From contig DATFAS010000020.1 of NCBI GenBank assembly GCA_035254305.1, forward strand, positions 1 to 19,158: a DNA stretch of 19,158 nucleotides. The letters are read 5' to 3'. The translations under genes were made by a program, and so were the position numbers. The notes beneath the pieces are model-generated. The model saw only the letters and a program-made list of their open reading frames with translations, had not been told where the DNA came from and made no database searches. The stretch's first letter is position 1, and each line of letters starts with the position of its first letter. Shown here one piece after another: positions 1-7,888 of the stretch. Origin of the DNA: DATFAS01 sp035254305. GTDB lineage: Bacteria; Bacillota; Bacilli; Aneurinibacillales; RAOX-1.

Positions 1-64
1 TTTTTATATGTGTCTACTCTATAGGGTACATTTTAATAAGGAGGTGTCTTTTATTTTTAGATTG

Positions 65-94
65 TCATATTTGAGCTAAGTGAGTGCATATGAT
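65..94 (+). promoter_or_regulatory. Sigma-E-type promoter of the spoIIIA operon
   Basis: The -35 element TCATATT (65-71) fits the sigma-E pattern KMATATT. After 15 nt comes CATATGAT (87-94), which matches 6 of 8 positions of the sigma-E -10 CATACAHT. The predicted transcript would start near 101, giving a leader of about 38 nt with an AGGAG ribosome site at 125-129. The spoIIIA operon of Bacillus subtilis is known to be transcribed by sigma-E in the mother cell, so element and context agree. The match is by eye only. Confidence 0.7.
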
Positions 95-139
95 GGAATA
101 ACACATGGACGAGTTCAAAGTAGCAGGAGTGAATAACCA

Positions 140-1099
140 ATGGATGCACACCTATTATCAGCAATGCCCTTAGGAATTCGTGAGCTACTGCGAAATATTT
201 CCTCAGATGTTCTAGCAAGCCTAGAGGAAATTCGAATTCGCAGGGAACAACCAGTTGAGTTGATCTTTGGTCAGTCATCAAGGTTCGTGACAAAGGAGGG
301 CCAGTTATCTAATCACCCGGGAAAGGGTTGGAGGGTTGGTGCTCTAGAGATGGACAAGTTGATTAACATGATTAGTCAACACTCCATCTATGCCCTTGAA
401 GAAGAATTAAAAAGGGGTTACGTAACTATAACAGGAGGTCATCGCATAGGCATTACAGGAAAGGCTGTGGTGGAAAAAGGGGAAGTGCGGACCATCCGTG
501 ATATTTCTGGCTTCAACATACGTATTGCGAAGGAAAAAAAAGGAATCGCTTCTTCCCTGATCCCACAGCTTATGAATGGAAATTATCTACTAAATACATT
601 AATTATTTCCCCTCCACAATGTGGGAAAACAACTCTTCTTCGTGATTTAGCAAGGTTAATCAGCTTTGGTAATCCACATCTATCAGGAAAAAAGGTAGCT
701 ATTGTTGATGAAAGATCAGAGATTGCTGGATGTGTAGCAGGTGTTGCGCAACGCGATGTTGGACCGCGAACCGATGTTTTAGATTCTTGCCCTAAGGCAG
801 AAGGGATTATGATGTTAATTCGTGCTATGTCACCTGAAGTTATTATAGCAGACGAAATAGGCCGCCCTGAAGATGTAACAGCTGTACAGGAGGCTCTGAA
901 TGCCGGGGTGACCCTCATTACCTCTGTTCATGGGGCAAGTATTGCCGATATCAATCGGCGGCCAACAATTAGTCGAATGATTGGACAAGGGATGTTTGAA
1001 AGATATGTGATCCTTGGTCGAACCCATGGGGTGGGGACGATTGAAGGGGTTTATAATGAAAAGTTTCAGTTAATTAGCGAGGTGACAGCCTCTTGTTAA
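140..1099 (+). CDS. spoIIIAA: Stage III sporulation protein AA, secretion-type ATPase
   Basis: SpoIIIAA is the ATPase of the SpoIIIA-SpoIIQ complex that links mother cell and forespore after engulfment; it resembles type II/IV secretion ATPases. The 319-aa product is close to the B. subtilis length. It shows a Walker A loop around residues 157-165 (SPPQCGKTT, lysine 163) and a Walker B strand with acidic pair D238-E239 (VIIADE), followed by GRPEDV. It has no membrane segment, consistent with a cytoplasmic motor on the mother-cell side. The ATG at 140 is preceded by AGGAG at 125-129. It is the first gene of the eight-gene operon, and its stop codon lies inside the start of spoIIIAB. Confidence 0.96.
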   Translation: MDAHLLSAMPLGIRELLRNISSDVLASLEEIRIRREQPVELIFGQSSRFVTKEGQLSNHPGKGWRVGALEMDKLINMISQHSIYALEEELKRGYVTITGGHRIGITGKAVVEKGEVRTIRDISGFNIRIAKEKKGIASSLIPQLMNGNYLLNTLIISPPQCGKTTLLRDLARLISFGNPHLSGKKVAIVDERSEIAGCVAGVAQRDVGPRTDVLDSCPKAEGIMMLIRAMSPEVIIADEIGRPEDVTAVQEALNAGVTLITSVHGASIADINRRPTISRMIGQGMFERYVILGRTHGVGTIEGVYNEKFQLISEVTASC

Positions 1100-1611
1100 A
1101 GCTTATCGGTGCACTCATAGTGCTGGTTTCTGGTACATTAGTTGGGTTTCAGGCAGCAAAAATGTATTCCATGAGGCCAAAGGAGATTCGGCGGTTAATT
1201 GTTGGATTGCAATTGTTAGAAACGGAAATTTGTTATGGTGCGACACCTCTTAGTATTGCATTAAAACACATATCCGTACGAATTGGGGATCGGGTAGGAG
1301 AGATTTTCTTACATGCTGGACAATTCCTACAGGAATATGATGGGTTGCCTACTGCAGATTGTTGGGAAATGGCTCTTGAGAAGACATGGAAAAATACGAT
1401 GTTAAAGCCACCAGAAAAAGAAATATTAATTCACTTAGGACGAGTTCTTGGTAAGAGTGACCGACAGGATCAGCAAAAGCATATACGTTTAGCTGTAATG
1501 AACTTAACAAGTGAAGAAGAAGAGGCAAGGAGTGAACAACAAAAATATGAAAAAATGTGCAAAAGCCTTGGTTTCTTAGGTGGGCTTTTAGCCGTCATTT
1601 TGATTTATTAG
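1093..1611 (+). CDS. spoIIIAB: Stage III sporulation protein AB
   Basis: SpoIIIAB is a mother-cell membrane component of the SpoIIIA complex and resembles type II secretion F-type proteins. The 172-aa product matches the usual family length. A hydrophobic segment lies at the N-terminus (about residues 3-22) and a second at the extreme C-terminus (about 157-172), with a mostly helical, charged middle. The start is a TTG at 1093, supported by GAGGTG at 1079-1084 with 8-nt spacing. It overlaps the end of spoIIIAA by 7 nt, so the two are probably translationally coupled. spoIIIAC follows after 11 nt. Confidence 0.93.
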   Translation: MLKLIGALIVLVSGTLVGFQAAKMYSMRPKEIRRLIVGLQLLETEICYGATPLSIALKHISVRIGDRVGEIFLHAGQFLQEYDGLPTADCWEMALEKTWKNTMLKPPEKEILIHLGRVLGKSDRQDQQKHIRLAVMNLTSEEEEARSEQQKYEKMCKSLGFLGGLLAVILIY

Positions 1612-1622
1612 GGGTGAGATTC

Positions 1623-1826
1623 ATGCATTATGATGTGAACACCATTTTTCAAATTGCTGGTATCGGGGTGATTGTAGCTATGATCCATACTGTTCTTAAG
1701 CAGGCGGGTAAAGGAGATTTGGCAGATTGGATCACATTAGTTGGGGTGATCGTTGTCTTATACATGGTTGCAAGCTATGTGAATGATTTATTCCAGGAAA
1801 TCAAACGGGTTTTTCTGTTTAAATAG
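1623..1826 (+). CDS. spoIIIAC: Stage III sporulation protein AC
   Basis: This small integral membrane protein of the SpoIIIA complex has 67 residues and two hydrophobic helices (about 8-25 and 36-53). An upstream in-frame extension to 1557 exists, but the family protein is about 68 aa and begins at MHYDVN, and the ATG at 1623 has a GGGGTGAG ribosome site at 1611-1618. The shorter start is therefore preferred. SpoIIIAC and SpoIIIAD are related to each other and are thought to form the membrane base of the channel. The gene sits between spoIIIAB and spoIIIAD with very short gaps. Confidence 0.93.
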   Translation: MHYDVNTIFQIAGIGVIVAMIHTVLKQAGKGDLADWITLVGVIVVLYMVASYVNDLFQEIKRVFLFK

Positions 1827-1840
1827 GCTGGGGTGAGCAA

Positions 1841-2230
1841 ATGGATATTATTCAAATTGTTGGTCTTGGTTTAGTGGCAACGGTTTTAACCCTTGTTATT
1901 AAAGAGCAAAAACCGATATTTGCCTTCATGATTGCAGTTGTAACGGGGATCATTATTTTTCTTTTTGTCATTGGGAAAATATCTGAGGTGATCCACATTC
2001 TCGAACGAATGGCCGCGCAAGCCAATATCAATTTGATCTATCTAGAGACCATCCTTAAGATGATTGGTATTGCCTATATCGCTGAATTTGCTTCGCAGGT
2101 TACACGTGACGCCGGCCAAGGAGCCATTGCTTCTAAAATCGAATTAGCTGGAAAAGTATTGATTCTGGTGATGGCAGTACCGATTATTACGGTAATTGTT
2201 GAAACGGTTATTAGCTTATTTCCTTCATAA
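1841..2230 (+). CDS. spoIIIAD: Stage III sporulation protein AD
   Basis: This polytopic membrane protein of the SpoIIIA channel has 129 aa, close to the B. subtilis protein. Hydrophobic stretches cover about residues 3-20, 27-48, 66-82 and 105-127. The central segment contains an amphipathic part (SEVIHILERMAAQANI) and the family-typical FASQVTRDAGQ-type stretch near residues 84-95. The ATG at 1841 follows a GGGGTGAG ribosome site at 1829-1836. Order and spacing in the operon support the call. Confidence 0.94.
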   Translation: MDIIQIVGLGLVATVLTLVIKEQKPIFAFMIAVVTGIIIFLFVIGKISEVIHILERMAAQANINLIYLETILKMIGIAYIAEFASQVTRDAGQGAIASKIELAGKVLILVMAVPIITVIVETVISLFPS

Positions 2231-2244
2231 AGGATGATGGATGC

Positions 2245-3417
2245 ATGAGACAAGTAGTCGCAGTTCTGTTACTCTGCTTAGTTGTACTAGGATACACTCC
2301 AGATGCCTCATACGCGCAAGCTACGGGAGAATCAATTGTAGAAAGCCAGATGCAAAGGCTCGATTTAAGTCAGGTAGAGGCCTTCTGGAAAAACCTTGTT
2401 CAGGATTACAAAGGCTACCTCCCAGGTATAGAACAACCAGGAATTGTTCCTTTAATCATGAATGGAGGGCAGGAATTCTCAATAAATCAGGTAATGACAG
2501 GATTCTTAAAATATTTATTTCATGAATTGCTGATCAACGGTAAGCTCCTTGGGACGATTATTATCATTACGGTATTTGCCATGATCCTAGAAACCATGCA
2601 GAATGCATTCGAGAAGAATGCGGTCAGTAAGACAGCTTATTCGATTGCTTATTTAGTCCTAATTATTTTGGCCATTAATAGCTTCCGGGTGGCAATTAGT
2701 TATGCCCAGGGTGCCATTACCGATATGGTCAATTTCATGCAGGCATTGATGCCGTTAGTGCTTGCTCTACTAGCATCAACTGGCAATATCACCTCTGTTG
2801 CTATGTTTCATCCTTTAATTATATTAATGATCAACATAAGTGGAACCATCATTTCAACGATAATTTTCCCTTTACTTTTTCTATCAGCCGTACTAAGTGT
2901 CGTTAGTAGTTTCTCGGACAAGTATCAGGTCACTCGTCTTGCGACTCTTTTACGCAATTTTAGCCTAGGATTATTGGGAGCTTTTCTTACTGCGTTTTTA
3001 GGGATTCTTTCGGTACAAGGAGCTACGAGTGCTGTTGCAGATGGGATTACAGTGAAAACAGCCAAGTTTGTGGCGAGCAACTTCGTTCCTGTAGTTGGAA
3101 GAATGTTTTCAGATGCGACAGATACTGTGCTAGGTGCCTCCCTTTTAGTGAAAAATTCAGTTGGGGTTGTGGGAGTGGTCATCTTATTACTGCTTTGTGC
3201 CTTTCCAGCTATTAAAATTTTTGCGCTTTCGTTTGTTTATCAGTTCTCTTCCGCTATTATGCAGCCTTTAGGAAACAGCCCAATCATTAGTTGTCTATCA
3301 ACAATTGGGAAAAATATGATGTTTGTGTTTGCTGCTCTTGCAACGGTTTGTTTGATGTTTTTCCTGGCTCTTACAGTCATTATTACGGCAGCTAACATAT
3401 CCGTTATGGTGAGGTGA
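2245..3417 (+). CDS. spoIIIAE: Stage III sporulation protein AE
   Basis: SpoIIIAE is the large polytopic membrane component of the SpoIIIA channel. The product has 390 aa, near the family norm. It begins with a likely signal peptide (about residues 1-25, ending near SYAQA), then a soluble region, then at least six hydrophobic segments from about residue 90 to the C-terminus. The ATG at 2245 follows an AGGATG-type ribosome site at 2231-2236. An overlapping reading frame from 2241 is a shadow. spoIIIAF starts 6 nt downstream, with the GAGGTGA at the end of this gene serving as its ribosome site. Confidence 0.95.
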   Translation: MRQVVAVLLLCLVVLGYTPDASYAQATGESIVESQMQRLDLSQVEAFWKNLVQDYKGYLPGIEQPGIVPLIMNGGQEFSINQVMTGFLKYLFHELLINGKLLGTIIIITVFAMILETMQNAFEKNAVSKTAYSIAYLVLIILAINSFRVAISYAQGAITDMVNFMQALMPLVLALLASTGNITSVAMFHPLIILMINISGTIISTIIFPLLFLSAVLSVVSSFSDKYQVTRLATLLRNFSLGLLGAFLTAFLGILSVQGATSAVADGITVKTAKFVASNFVPVVGRMFSDATDTVLGASLLVKNSVGVVGVVILLLLCAFPAIKIFALSFVYQFSSAIMQPLGNSPIISCLSTIGKNMMFVFAALATVCLMFFLALTVIITAANISVMVR

Positions 3418-3423
3418 CCGAAG

Positions 3424-4131
3424 ATGATTGAAACCTTGAGTCAATGGTTGGAAAAAATTATTCTTCTTGTCCTGTTTGCAACGTTTCTGGAAATGATGTT
3501 ACCGAATTCATCCATGCAACGCTATGTCAAGCTGGTTATGGGTTTAATGATCCTCTTGGCTATACTAACTCCCTTTATGCAGTTGTTTAAAAAGGATTTC
3601 TCTGAAGAGAAGTTAGCTTTGAGAGTGATGAATTATAATTCTGATTCAACGAATAGCTCAAGCCTACAACAAATTAAAGAACATGGTGAAAGGCTTCTAC
3701 AACAAAATGAGCAAGACACCAAGCGATTTGTTCAAAAACAAATGGAGTCATTGATTAAAGCCAAGGTGGAGGAGCATTTTGGTGTTTTGGTACAATCTGT
3801 GAAGATTTCCATTGATAGGAAAGAAATGGACAAAGAACAGGCATATCCTGTAATTTCCACCGTACAATTAATATTGGACAAAGATACGTTGGTAAGCAGC
3901 CATGGGAGAGAAGTGAAAGGCCAAAACATTGAGATAAAACCGATTGATCCCGTCATCATCAATGTTCCTAAGCAGTCCCCAGATGCCACTCCTGCTGTCT
4001 CCACATCATCCAATCTTCCGGAAGAGCAAAGGAAGATGTTAACTGATGTTACTCAATTTGTAGCAGAAACCTGGAGCATTGATCAAGCCCGAGTTGAAAC
4101 AAAATTGGAAAGGAAAAATGGGGAGGGATAA
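3424..4131 (+). CDS. spoIIIAF: Stage III sporulation protein AF
   Basis: This mother-cell membrane protein of the SpoIIIA complex has 235 aa, somewhat longer than the roughly 206 aa I recall for B. subtilis. It has two N-terminal hydrophobic segments (about residues 10-27 and 37-56) and a large soluble domain facing the intermembrane space. That domain holds a glutamine-rich helical stretch near residues 78-110 and a ring-building-motif-like alpha/beta part (VQSVKISIDRKEMD, VISTVQLILDK). The extra length appears to come from the linker near residues 175-200, rich in Pro/Ser/Thr. The ATG at 3424 sits after GAGGTGA at the end of spoIIIAE. Confidence 0.91.
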   Translation: MIETLSQWLEKIILLVLFATFLEMMLPNSSMQRYVKLVMGLMILLAILTPFMQLFKKDFSEEKLALRVMNYNSDSTNSSSLQQIKEHGERLLQQNEQDTKRFVQKQMESLIKAKVEEHFGVLVQSVKISIDRKEMDKEQAYPVISTVQLILDKDTLVSSHGREVKGQNIEIKPIDPVIINVPKQSPDATPAVSTSSNLPEEQRKMLTDVTQFVAETWSIDQARVETKLERKNGEG

Positions 4132-4133
4132 GG

Positions 4134-4769
4134 ATGAATAAGGATGGTTGGCTTACCCGAATCATTCAGAAGCTTAAAGGAGGAAAGGAGGGAGGAAAAC
4201 GGTTAGGAACCTATCAGATGCTGTTCATCTTAGCTGGCATTGGAGTTATCGTGATGATTCTTTCTTCCTTTTCCCAGGGTCAGAAGCTGGTAACCGTGCA
4301 AGAAATTAGGGGACCCAACACTGAACAACCAGTTTTCGCGAATAAGACCAAATCAGCAGACTCGAGCATTGATGAATATGCTTCTATGTATGAGGATCAG
4401 CTAAAAAAAATATTAGAAGAAGTTGTTGGTGTTGGTGAGGTCTCTGTAATGGTTAATCTAGAATCCTCAGAAGAAGTCGTTGTGGAGAAGGATGTAAACT
4501 CCAAAAATACGATTACAAAGGAAATGGATAAAGACAAAGCAACCAGAGATATCACAGATACTACGAAGGATGAGAAAGTCGTTCTGGTATCCGAGGGACA
4601 GAGTCAACATCCAATTGTTCTAAAGAAGGTCTCTCCAAAGGTTTCAGGTGTTGTTATTGTAGCGAAAGGAGCGGAAAACCTGAAGGTTAAGGCAAGTATC
4701 CTGGATGCTGTGCAGAAGGTCCTTCATGTTGAACCGCATAAAATATCAATTTTACCTAAAAAAGGATGA
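4134..4769 (+). CDS. spoIIIAG: Stage III sporulation protein AG
   Basis: SpoIIIAG forms a large multimeric ring between mother cell and forespore. The 211-aa product has a basic N-terminus, one transmembrane helix at about residues 27-48, and a C-terminal soluble domain. The latter carries ring-building-motif strands and helices of the FliF/YscJ type (EDQLKKILEEVVGVGEVSVMV and, near the C-terminus, VKASILDAVQKVLHV). An intervening, charged, beta-prone insertion (residues ~115-150) corresponds to the region forming the beta-triangle in the known ring. It starts 2 nt after spoIIIAF and ends in an overlap region with the ribosome site of spoIIIAH. Confidence 0.93.
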   Translation: MNKDGWLTRIIQKLKGGKEGGKRLGTYQMLFILAGIGVIVMILSSFSQGQKLVTVQEIRGPNTEQPVFANKTKSADSSIDEYASMYEDQLKKILEEVVGVGEVSVMVNLESSEEVVVEKDVNSKNTITKEMDKDKATRDITDTTKDEKVVLVSEGQSQHPIVLKKVSPKVSGVVIVAKGAENLKVKASILDAVQKVLHVEPHKISILPKKG

Positions 4770-4783
4770 GGAGGAATAATTCT

Positions 4784-5341
4784 ATGGTTCTAAAAAAACA
4801 AACGGTATGGCTTCTCTCTATGCTCACGATTATGGTTGTTTTATCAGCTTATTATCTTGTACAAGGTCCGATCAAACAAGTGCCAGTTGCACTTGATGGT
4901 AAGCAAAAGGTAGAGAAGCAAAAGGTAACAGATGTTCAGGTGGATAGTAAGCAAGTAACGACTGGAAATAAAGTAACCACAGCAATTGATGCTTCGGATT
5001 ACTTTGTTGGGGTAAAGATGGACCGAGATGCATGGAATTCTAAGCAGATGGAAGAGTATATGACTGTTATGACAAGCAATGAAGCAAAAGCCGATTCGAT
5101 TGGGAAGGCAAAGCAAAGCTATGACAAACTTGTTTCCCTTCAGGAAACAGAAATGAACGTGGAAAATTTAATTAAGGCTCTAGGCTATAAAGAGGCAGTC
5201 GTAGTATCAAAGGATGATCGTGTGAATGTTATTGTTCAGGCGGATAAGGTAGAAAAGAACAAGGTAGTTGAAATTATGTCACTTGTTAAGAAACACATGG
5301 ATGTACCCGGACAAAATATTGTCGTAAGCTATAAGCCATAA
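4784..5341 (+). CDS. spoIIIAH: Stage III sporulation protein AH
   Basis: SpoIIIAH is the mother-cell membrane protein that binds forespore SpoIIQ and forms a ring of the feeding channel. The 185-aa product starts MVLKKQTVWLLSML, almost the family's N-terminus, with a single transmembrane helix (about residues 8-27). A variable Lys/Val-rich linker follows, then a C-terminal YscJ/FliF-like ring-building domain (about 75-185). An in-frame ATG at 4766 exists, but the ATG at 4784 has GAGGAGG at 4768-4774 with 9-nt spacing and fits homologues better. It is the last gene of the operon and ends 5 nt before a terminator. Confidence 0.94.
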   Translation: MVLKKQTVWLLSMLTIMVVLSAYYLVQGPIKQVPVALDGKQKVEKQKVTDVQVDSKQVTTGNKVTTAIDASDYFVGVKMDRDAWNSKQMEEYMTVMTSNEAKADSIGKAKQSYDKLVSLQETEMNVENLIKALGYKEAVVVSKDDRVNVIVQADKVEKNKVVEIMSLVKKHMDVPGQNIVVSYKP

Positions 5342-5346
5342 CTCGA

Positions 5347-5377
5347 GGGGGAAAGATTCCCCCCGTTTTTTTATTTT
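5347..5377 (+). terminator. Intrinsic terminator after spoIIIAH
   Basis: A 7-bp stem GGGGGAA (5347-5353) / TTCCCCC (5357-5363) closes a 3-nt loop. It is followed, after CG, by a run of seven T and further T-rich sequence. It separates the sporulation operon from accBC. Confidence 0.88.
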
Positions 5378-5406
5378 GACCAAAACAAACCTTGTTTTAG
5401 CCAAGT

Positions 5407-5435
5407 TTTCTTTGAAAGGAAGATTATGATATAAT
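5407..5435 (+). promoter_or_regulatory. Probable sigma-A promoter of accBC, extended -10
   Basis: TATAAT at 5430-5435 is preceded by TG at 5427-5428, giving an extended -10 (TGATATAAT). The -35 at the optimal 17-nt spacing (5407-5412, TTTTCT) is poor, which fits an extended -10 promoter. It lies 54 nt upstream of accB. An imperfect dyad (AAACCTTG 5387-5394 and CAAGTTT 5402-5408) overlaps the -35 region and could be an operator. Confidence 0.6.
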
Positions 5436-5489
5436 GGTAATAATTTTGTTTTCATTACAGTTTTGAATTCCAAGGAGTGGACATAAGTG

Positions 5490-6011
5490 ATGTTAAAAAT
5501 TCATGAACTTAGAGAGATTATTCGTCTTTTGGATCAGTCTAGTATTCAAGAATTTGATTTAGAGGATGAGGGAACGAAGATTACTATCAGAAAAGGAGCT
5601 GTTTCTCCTGTTGCTTATCAAGTGCCAGTTGTACAAGCTGCACAAGCACCAGTAGTTGAACAAGCAGCACCAGTTCTTGCTGTTCCATCTGTCCAACAAG
5701 TGCCAAAGATTGAATCTGCACCAGTATCCGCTCCAGTGGTAGAACCAGCACCTCTAACGGGCGAAGAGGGCTATCACAAAATCGTTTCACCAATGGTTGG
5801 AACCTTCTATTCGAAGCCAGAACCAACTGCACCAGCTTTTGTTAAAGCTGGGGATAAAGTAAAGGCAGAGAGTATTGTTTGTATTGTTGAAGCTATGAAG
5901 CTATTTAATGAAATCGAAGCAGAGATTACTGGCGAAATTGTAAAAGTACTAGTGACCGATGGTCAGCTTGTTGAATATGGTCAACCTCTCTTCCTAGTTA
6001 AAGCAGAATAA
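5490..6011 (+). CDS. accB: Biotin carboxyl carrier protein of acetyl-CoA carboxylase
   Basis: AccB carries the biotin that shuttles CO2 from biotin carboxylase to the carboxyltransferase in the first step of fatty acid synthesis. The product is 173 aa. It has an N-terminal helical region (LKIHELREIIRLLDQSS), a long Ala/Pro/Val-rich flexible linker (about residues 38-88), and a C-terminal biotinyl domain with the motif EAMKL whose lysine K137 would be biotinylated. The start could be the GTG at 5487 (9 nt from AAGGAG at 5472-5477) or the ATG at 5490 used here by homology; the difference is one residue. accC follows after 14 nt in the same operon. Confidence 0.96.
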   Translation: MLKIHELREIIRLLDQSSIQEFDLEDEGTKITIRKGAVSPVAYQVPVVQAAQAPVVEQAAPVLAVPSVQQVPKIESAPVSAPVVEPAPLTGEEGYHKIVSPMVGTFYSKPEPTAPAFVKAGDKVKAESIVCIVEAMKLFNEIEAEITGEIVKVLVTDGQLVEYGQPLFLVKAE

Positions 6012-6025
6012 GTGGAGGTCCATTA

Positions 6026-7378
6026 ATGTTTAAGAAAATTCTTATTGCGAACCGTGGGGAAATTGCTGTTCGTGTTATACGTGCTTGTAAAGAGATGGGA
6101 ATTTCAACGGTTGCAGTATATTCAGAGGCAGATCGCGAGGCTTTGCATGTTAAGCTTGCGGATGAAGCTTATTGTATTGGACCGACAGCTTCAAAGGAAA
6201 GTTATTTGAATTTAACCAACCTAATGAGTACGGCTATGTTAACCCATGCAGAGGCAATTCATCCAGGATATGGATTTTTAGCAGAAAATGCGGATTTTGC
6301 GGAGATTTGTGAAGCTTGTAATATTACGTTTATCGGACCTTCTCCAGATGCTATTAGCCGTATGGGTGCTAAGGCTGTTGCCCGAGAAACGATGAAGGCT
6401 GCGGGTGTACCTACTGTACCTGGAACGGAAGGTCTGATCGAAGATATTGAAGAAGCTGCTATTGTGGCTCGGGAAATTGGGTATCCAGTGATTATTAAAG
6501 CTACCGCTGGTGGTGGAGGAAAAGGAATGCGTGTTGCGCAGGATGAAGAGGAACTGCGTAAAGCGATTCGCCAAGCACAGAAGGAAGCAGAAACGGCGTT
6601 TGGGAATGCCGGTGTTTATCTGGAGAAATACTTGGAAGAGCCGCGGCATGTGGAAATCCAAATTATGGCTGATAAACACGGGGAGGTTGTCTACTTAGGT
6701 GAACGGGATTGTTCGATTCAACGTAGACACCAGAAACTCGTAGAGGAGGCTCCATCCCCAGCATTAGACTCCGAGCTACGTCGTCAAATGGGAGAAGCCG
6801 CTGTTGCCGCTGCTCTTGCTGTTAACTACAGTGGTGCAGGTACAGTAGAATTCCTCCTTGATAAACATGGCAAGTTTTACTTTATGGAGATGAATACACG
6901 AATTCAAGTAGAACATCCCGTAACTGAACTTATTACAGGATTTGATCTCATTAAGGAACAGATCTCTGTTGCCTTTGGTAACCAACTGTCTTTTCTTCAA
7001 GAGGATATACAGATCAATGGTTGGGCACTTGAATGTCGAATCAATGCTGAGAACCCAGCCAAAAACTTCATGCCTTCACCGGGAAGGGTGGAGAATTATT
7101 TGCCACCTGGGGGTTATGGAGTTCGAATCGATAGTGCAGTTTATCCGGGATATCAAATTTCTCCATTCTATGATTCTATGATTGCCAAGGTAATAGTATG
7201 GGGAAAGGATCGTAATGAAGTGATCCAAAGAATGAAAAGAGCTCTAGGTGAATTTGTAATTGAGGGTGTTAAAACAACGATTCCTTTTCACTTAAAGCTT
7301 CTTGAAAATGATGAGTTTGTAAAAGGGGATTTTAATACGAAATTCCTTGAACTTCATCCCATAAAAATAGAGGAATAA
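6026..7378 (+). CDS. accC: Biotin carboxylase subunit of acetyl-CoA carboxylase
   Basis: AccC carboxylates biotin on AccB using ATP and bicarbonate. The 450-aa product has the full family length: a biotin carboxylase N-terminal domain (LIANRGEIAVRVIRAC), an ATP-grasp domain and the C-terminal domain. The glycine-rich ATP loop GGGGKGMR is at residues 162-169. The active-site segment EMNTRIQVEHPVTE starts at E288, so N290, R292 and E296 fall at the same positions as in the Escherichia coli enzyme. The RHQKLVEEAPSP segment is also present. The ATG at 6026 has GGAGGT at 6014-6019. The gene is followed by a separate promoter for the asp23-family gene. Confidence 0.97.
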   Translation: MFKKILIANRGEIAVRVIRACKEMGISTVAVYSEADREALHVKLADEAYCIGPTASKESYLNLTNLMSTAMLTHAEAIHPGYGFLAENADFAEICEACNITFIGPSPDAISRMGAKAVARETMKAAGVPTVPGTEGLIEDIEEAAIVAREIGYPVIIKATAGGGGKGMRVAQDEEELRKAIRQAQKEAETAFGNAGVYLEKYLEEPRHVEIQIMADKHGEVVYLGERDCSIQRRHQKLVEEAPSPALDSELRRQMGEAAVAAALAVNYSGAGTVEFLLDKHGKFYFMEMNTRIQVEHPVTELITGFDLIKEQISVAFGNQLSFLQEDIQINGWALECRINAENPAKNFMPSPGRVENYLPPGGYGVRIDSAVYPGYQISPFYDSMIAKVIVWGKDRNEVIQRMKRALGEFVIEGVKTTIPFHLKLLENDEFVKGDFNTKFLELHPIKIEE

Positions 7379-7417
7379 TAATAGCGGAATAATCACGAGA
7401 GTTTACCATTTCTATGT

Positions 7418-7446
7418 TTGTAAATGATTTCCTCTGTTGTTATAAT
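7418..7446 (+). promoter_or_regulatory. Sigma-A promoter of the asp23-family gene
   Basis: TTGTAA (7418-7423), a 17-nt spacer and a perfect TATAAT (7441-7446) form a strong vegetative promoter within the 93-nt gap between accC and the next gene. The predicted transcript start is about 7453, leaving a very short leader with AGGAGGTG at 7458-7465. The gene can thus be expressed without accBC, although read-through from accC is also likely because no terminator is seen. Confidence 0.75.
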
Positions 7447-7471
7447 GAAATTAAATGAGGAGGTGTACGTG

Positions 7472-7888
7472 ATGGAAATGATTGCTGATTTTGAAAAAAC
7501 TGAACTTGGTCGGATTGAAATTGCTCCAGAAGTGATTGAAGTGATTGCTGGACTAGCAGCCGCTGAGATCGAAGGCGTTGCACACATGAGTGGTGGGATC
7601 GTCGGTGATATCGTTGAAAGACTAGGCAAGAAAAATTTGTCTAGGGGGGTTAAAGTAGAGGTTGGTAAGAGAGAAGCGGCTATTGATGTTTACATAATTG
7701 TCAAATACGGCTATAAGATCCCAGAAGTTGCACGTAATATTCAGGATAATATTCGTCACGCTATTGAGACCATGACGGGGCTTACGGTTAATGAGGTCAA
7801 TGTTCATGTTGTTGATGTGGAGCTTAAAGCTGAGAAAAAAGTAGAAAAGAAGGTTGAGTTGGAAGAGCCTCATCTACGTGTTCGTTAA
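7472..7888 (+). CDS. Asp23/Gls24 family protein, YqhY-like
   Basis: This is an Asp23 (DUF322) family envelope stress response protein of 138 aa. The N-terminus reads GRIEIAPEVIEVIAGLAAAEIEGV and the rest follows the family alternation of amphipathic helices and strands (VEVGKREAAIDVYIIVKYGYKIPEVA, TVNEVNVHVVDV), with a charged Lys/Glu tail. No membrane segment is present. In B. subtilis the homologous gene yqhY lies directly after accBC and has been tied to acetyl-CoA carboxylase activity; the same neighbourhood is kept here. The start at 7472 has AGGAGGTG at 7458-7465; upstream in-frame starts lack a ribosome site. amaP follows after a hairpin. Confidence 0.93.
   Translation: MEMIADFEKTELGRIEIAPEVIEVIAGLAAAEIEGVAHMSGGIVGDIVERLGKKNLSRGVKVEVGKREAAIDVYIIVKYGYKIPEVARNIQDNIRHAIETMTGLTVNEVNVHVVDVELKAEKKVEKKVELEEPHLRVR

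Noticed and set aside
1557..1622. N-terminal extension of spoIIIAC
   Set aside because: It overlaps spoIIIAB, has no ribosome site and would exceed the constant family length; the ATG at 1623 fits.
2241..2525. 94-codon + strand frame at the start of spoIIIAE
   Set aside because: It overlaps spoIIIAE in another frame and reads as Ser/Arg/Cys-rich nonsense, while spoIIIAE has a signal peptide and family match.
5587..5832. Leu/Val/Gln-rich - strand frame across the accB linker
   Set aside because: It is the complement of the Ala/Pro/Val/Gln repeats in the AccB linker, which keep all frames open by composition.
6278..6679. 133-codon - strand frame within accC
   Set aside because: It lies wholly inside a highly conserved biotin carboxylase gene, has no ribosome site, and its Ser/Arg/Phe-rich translation looks like an antisense shadow.
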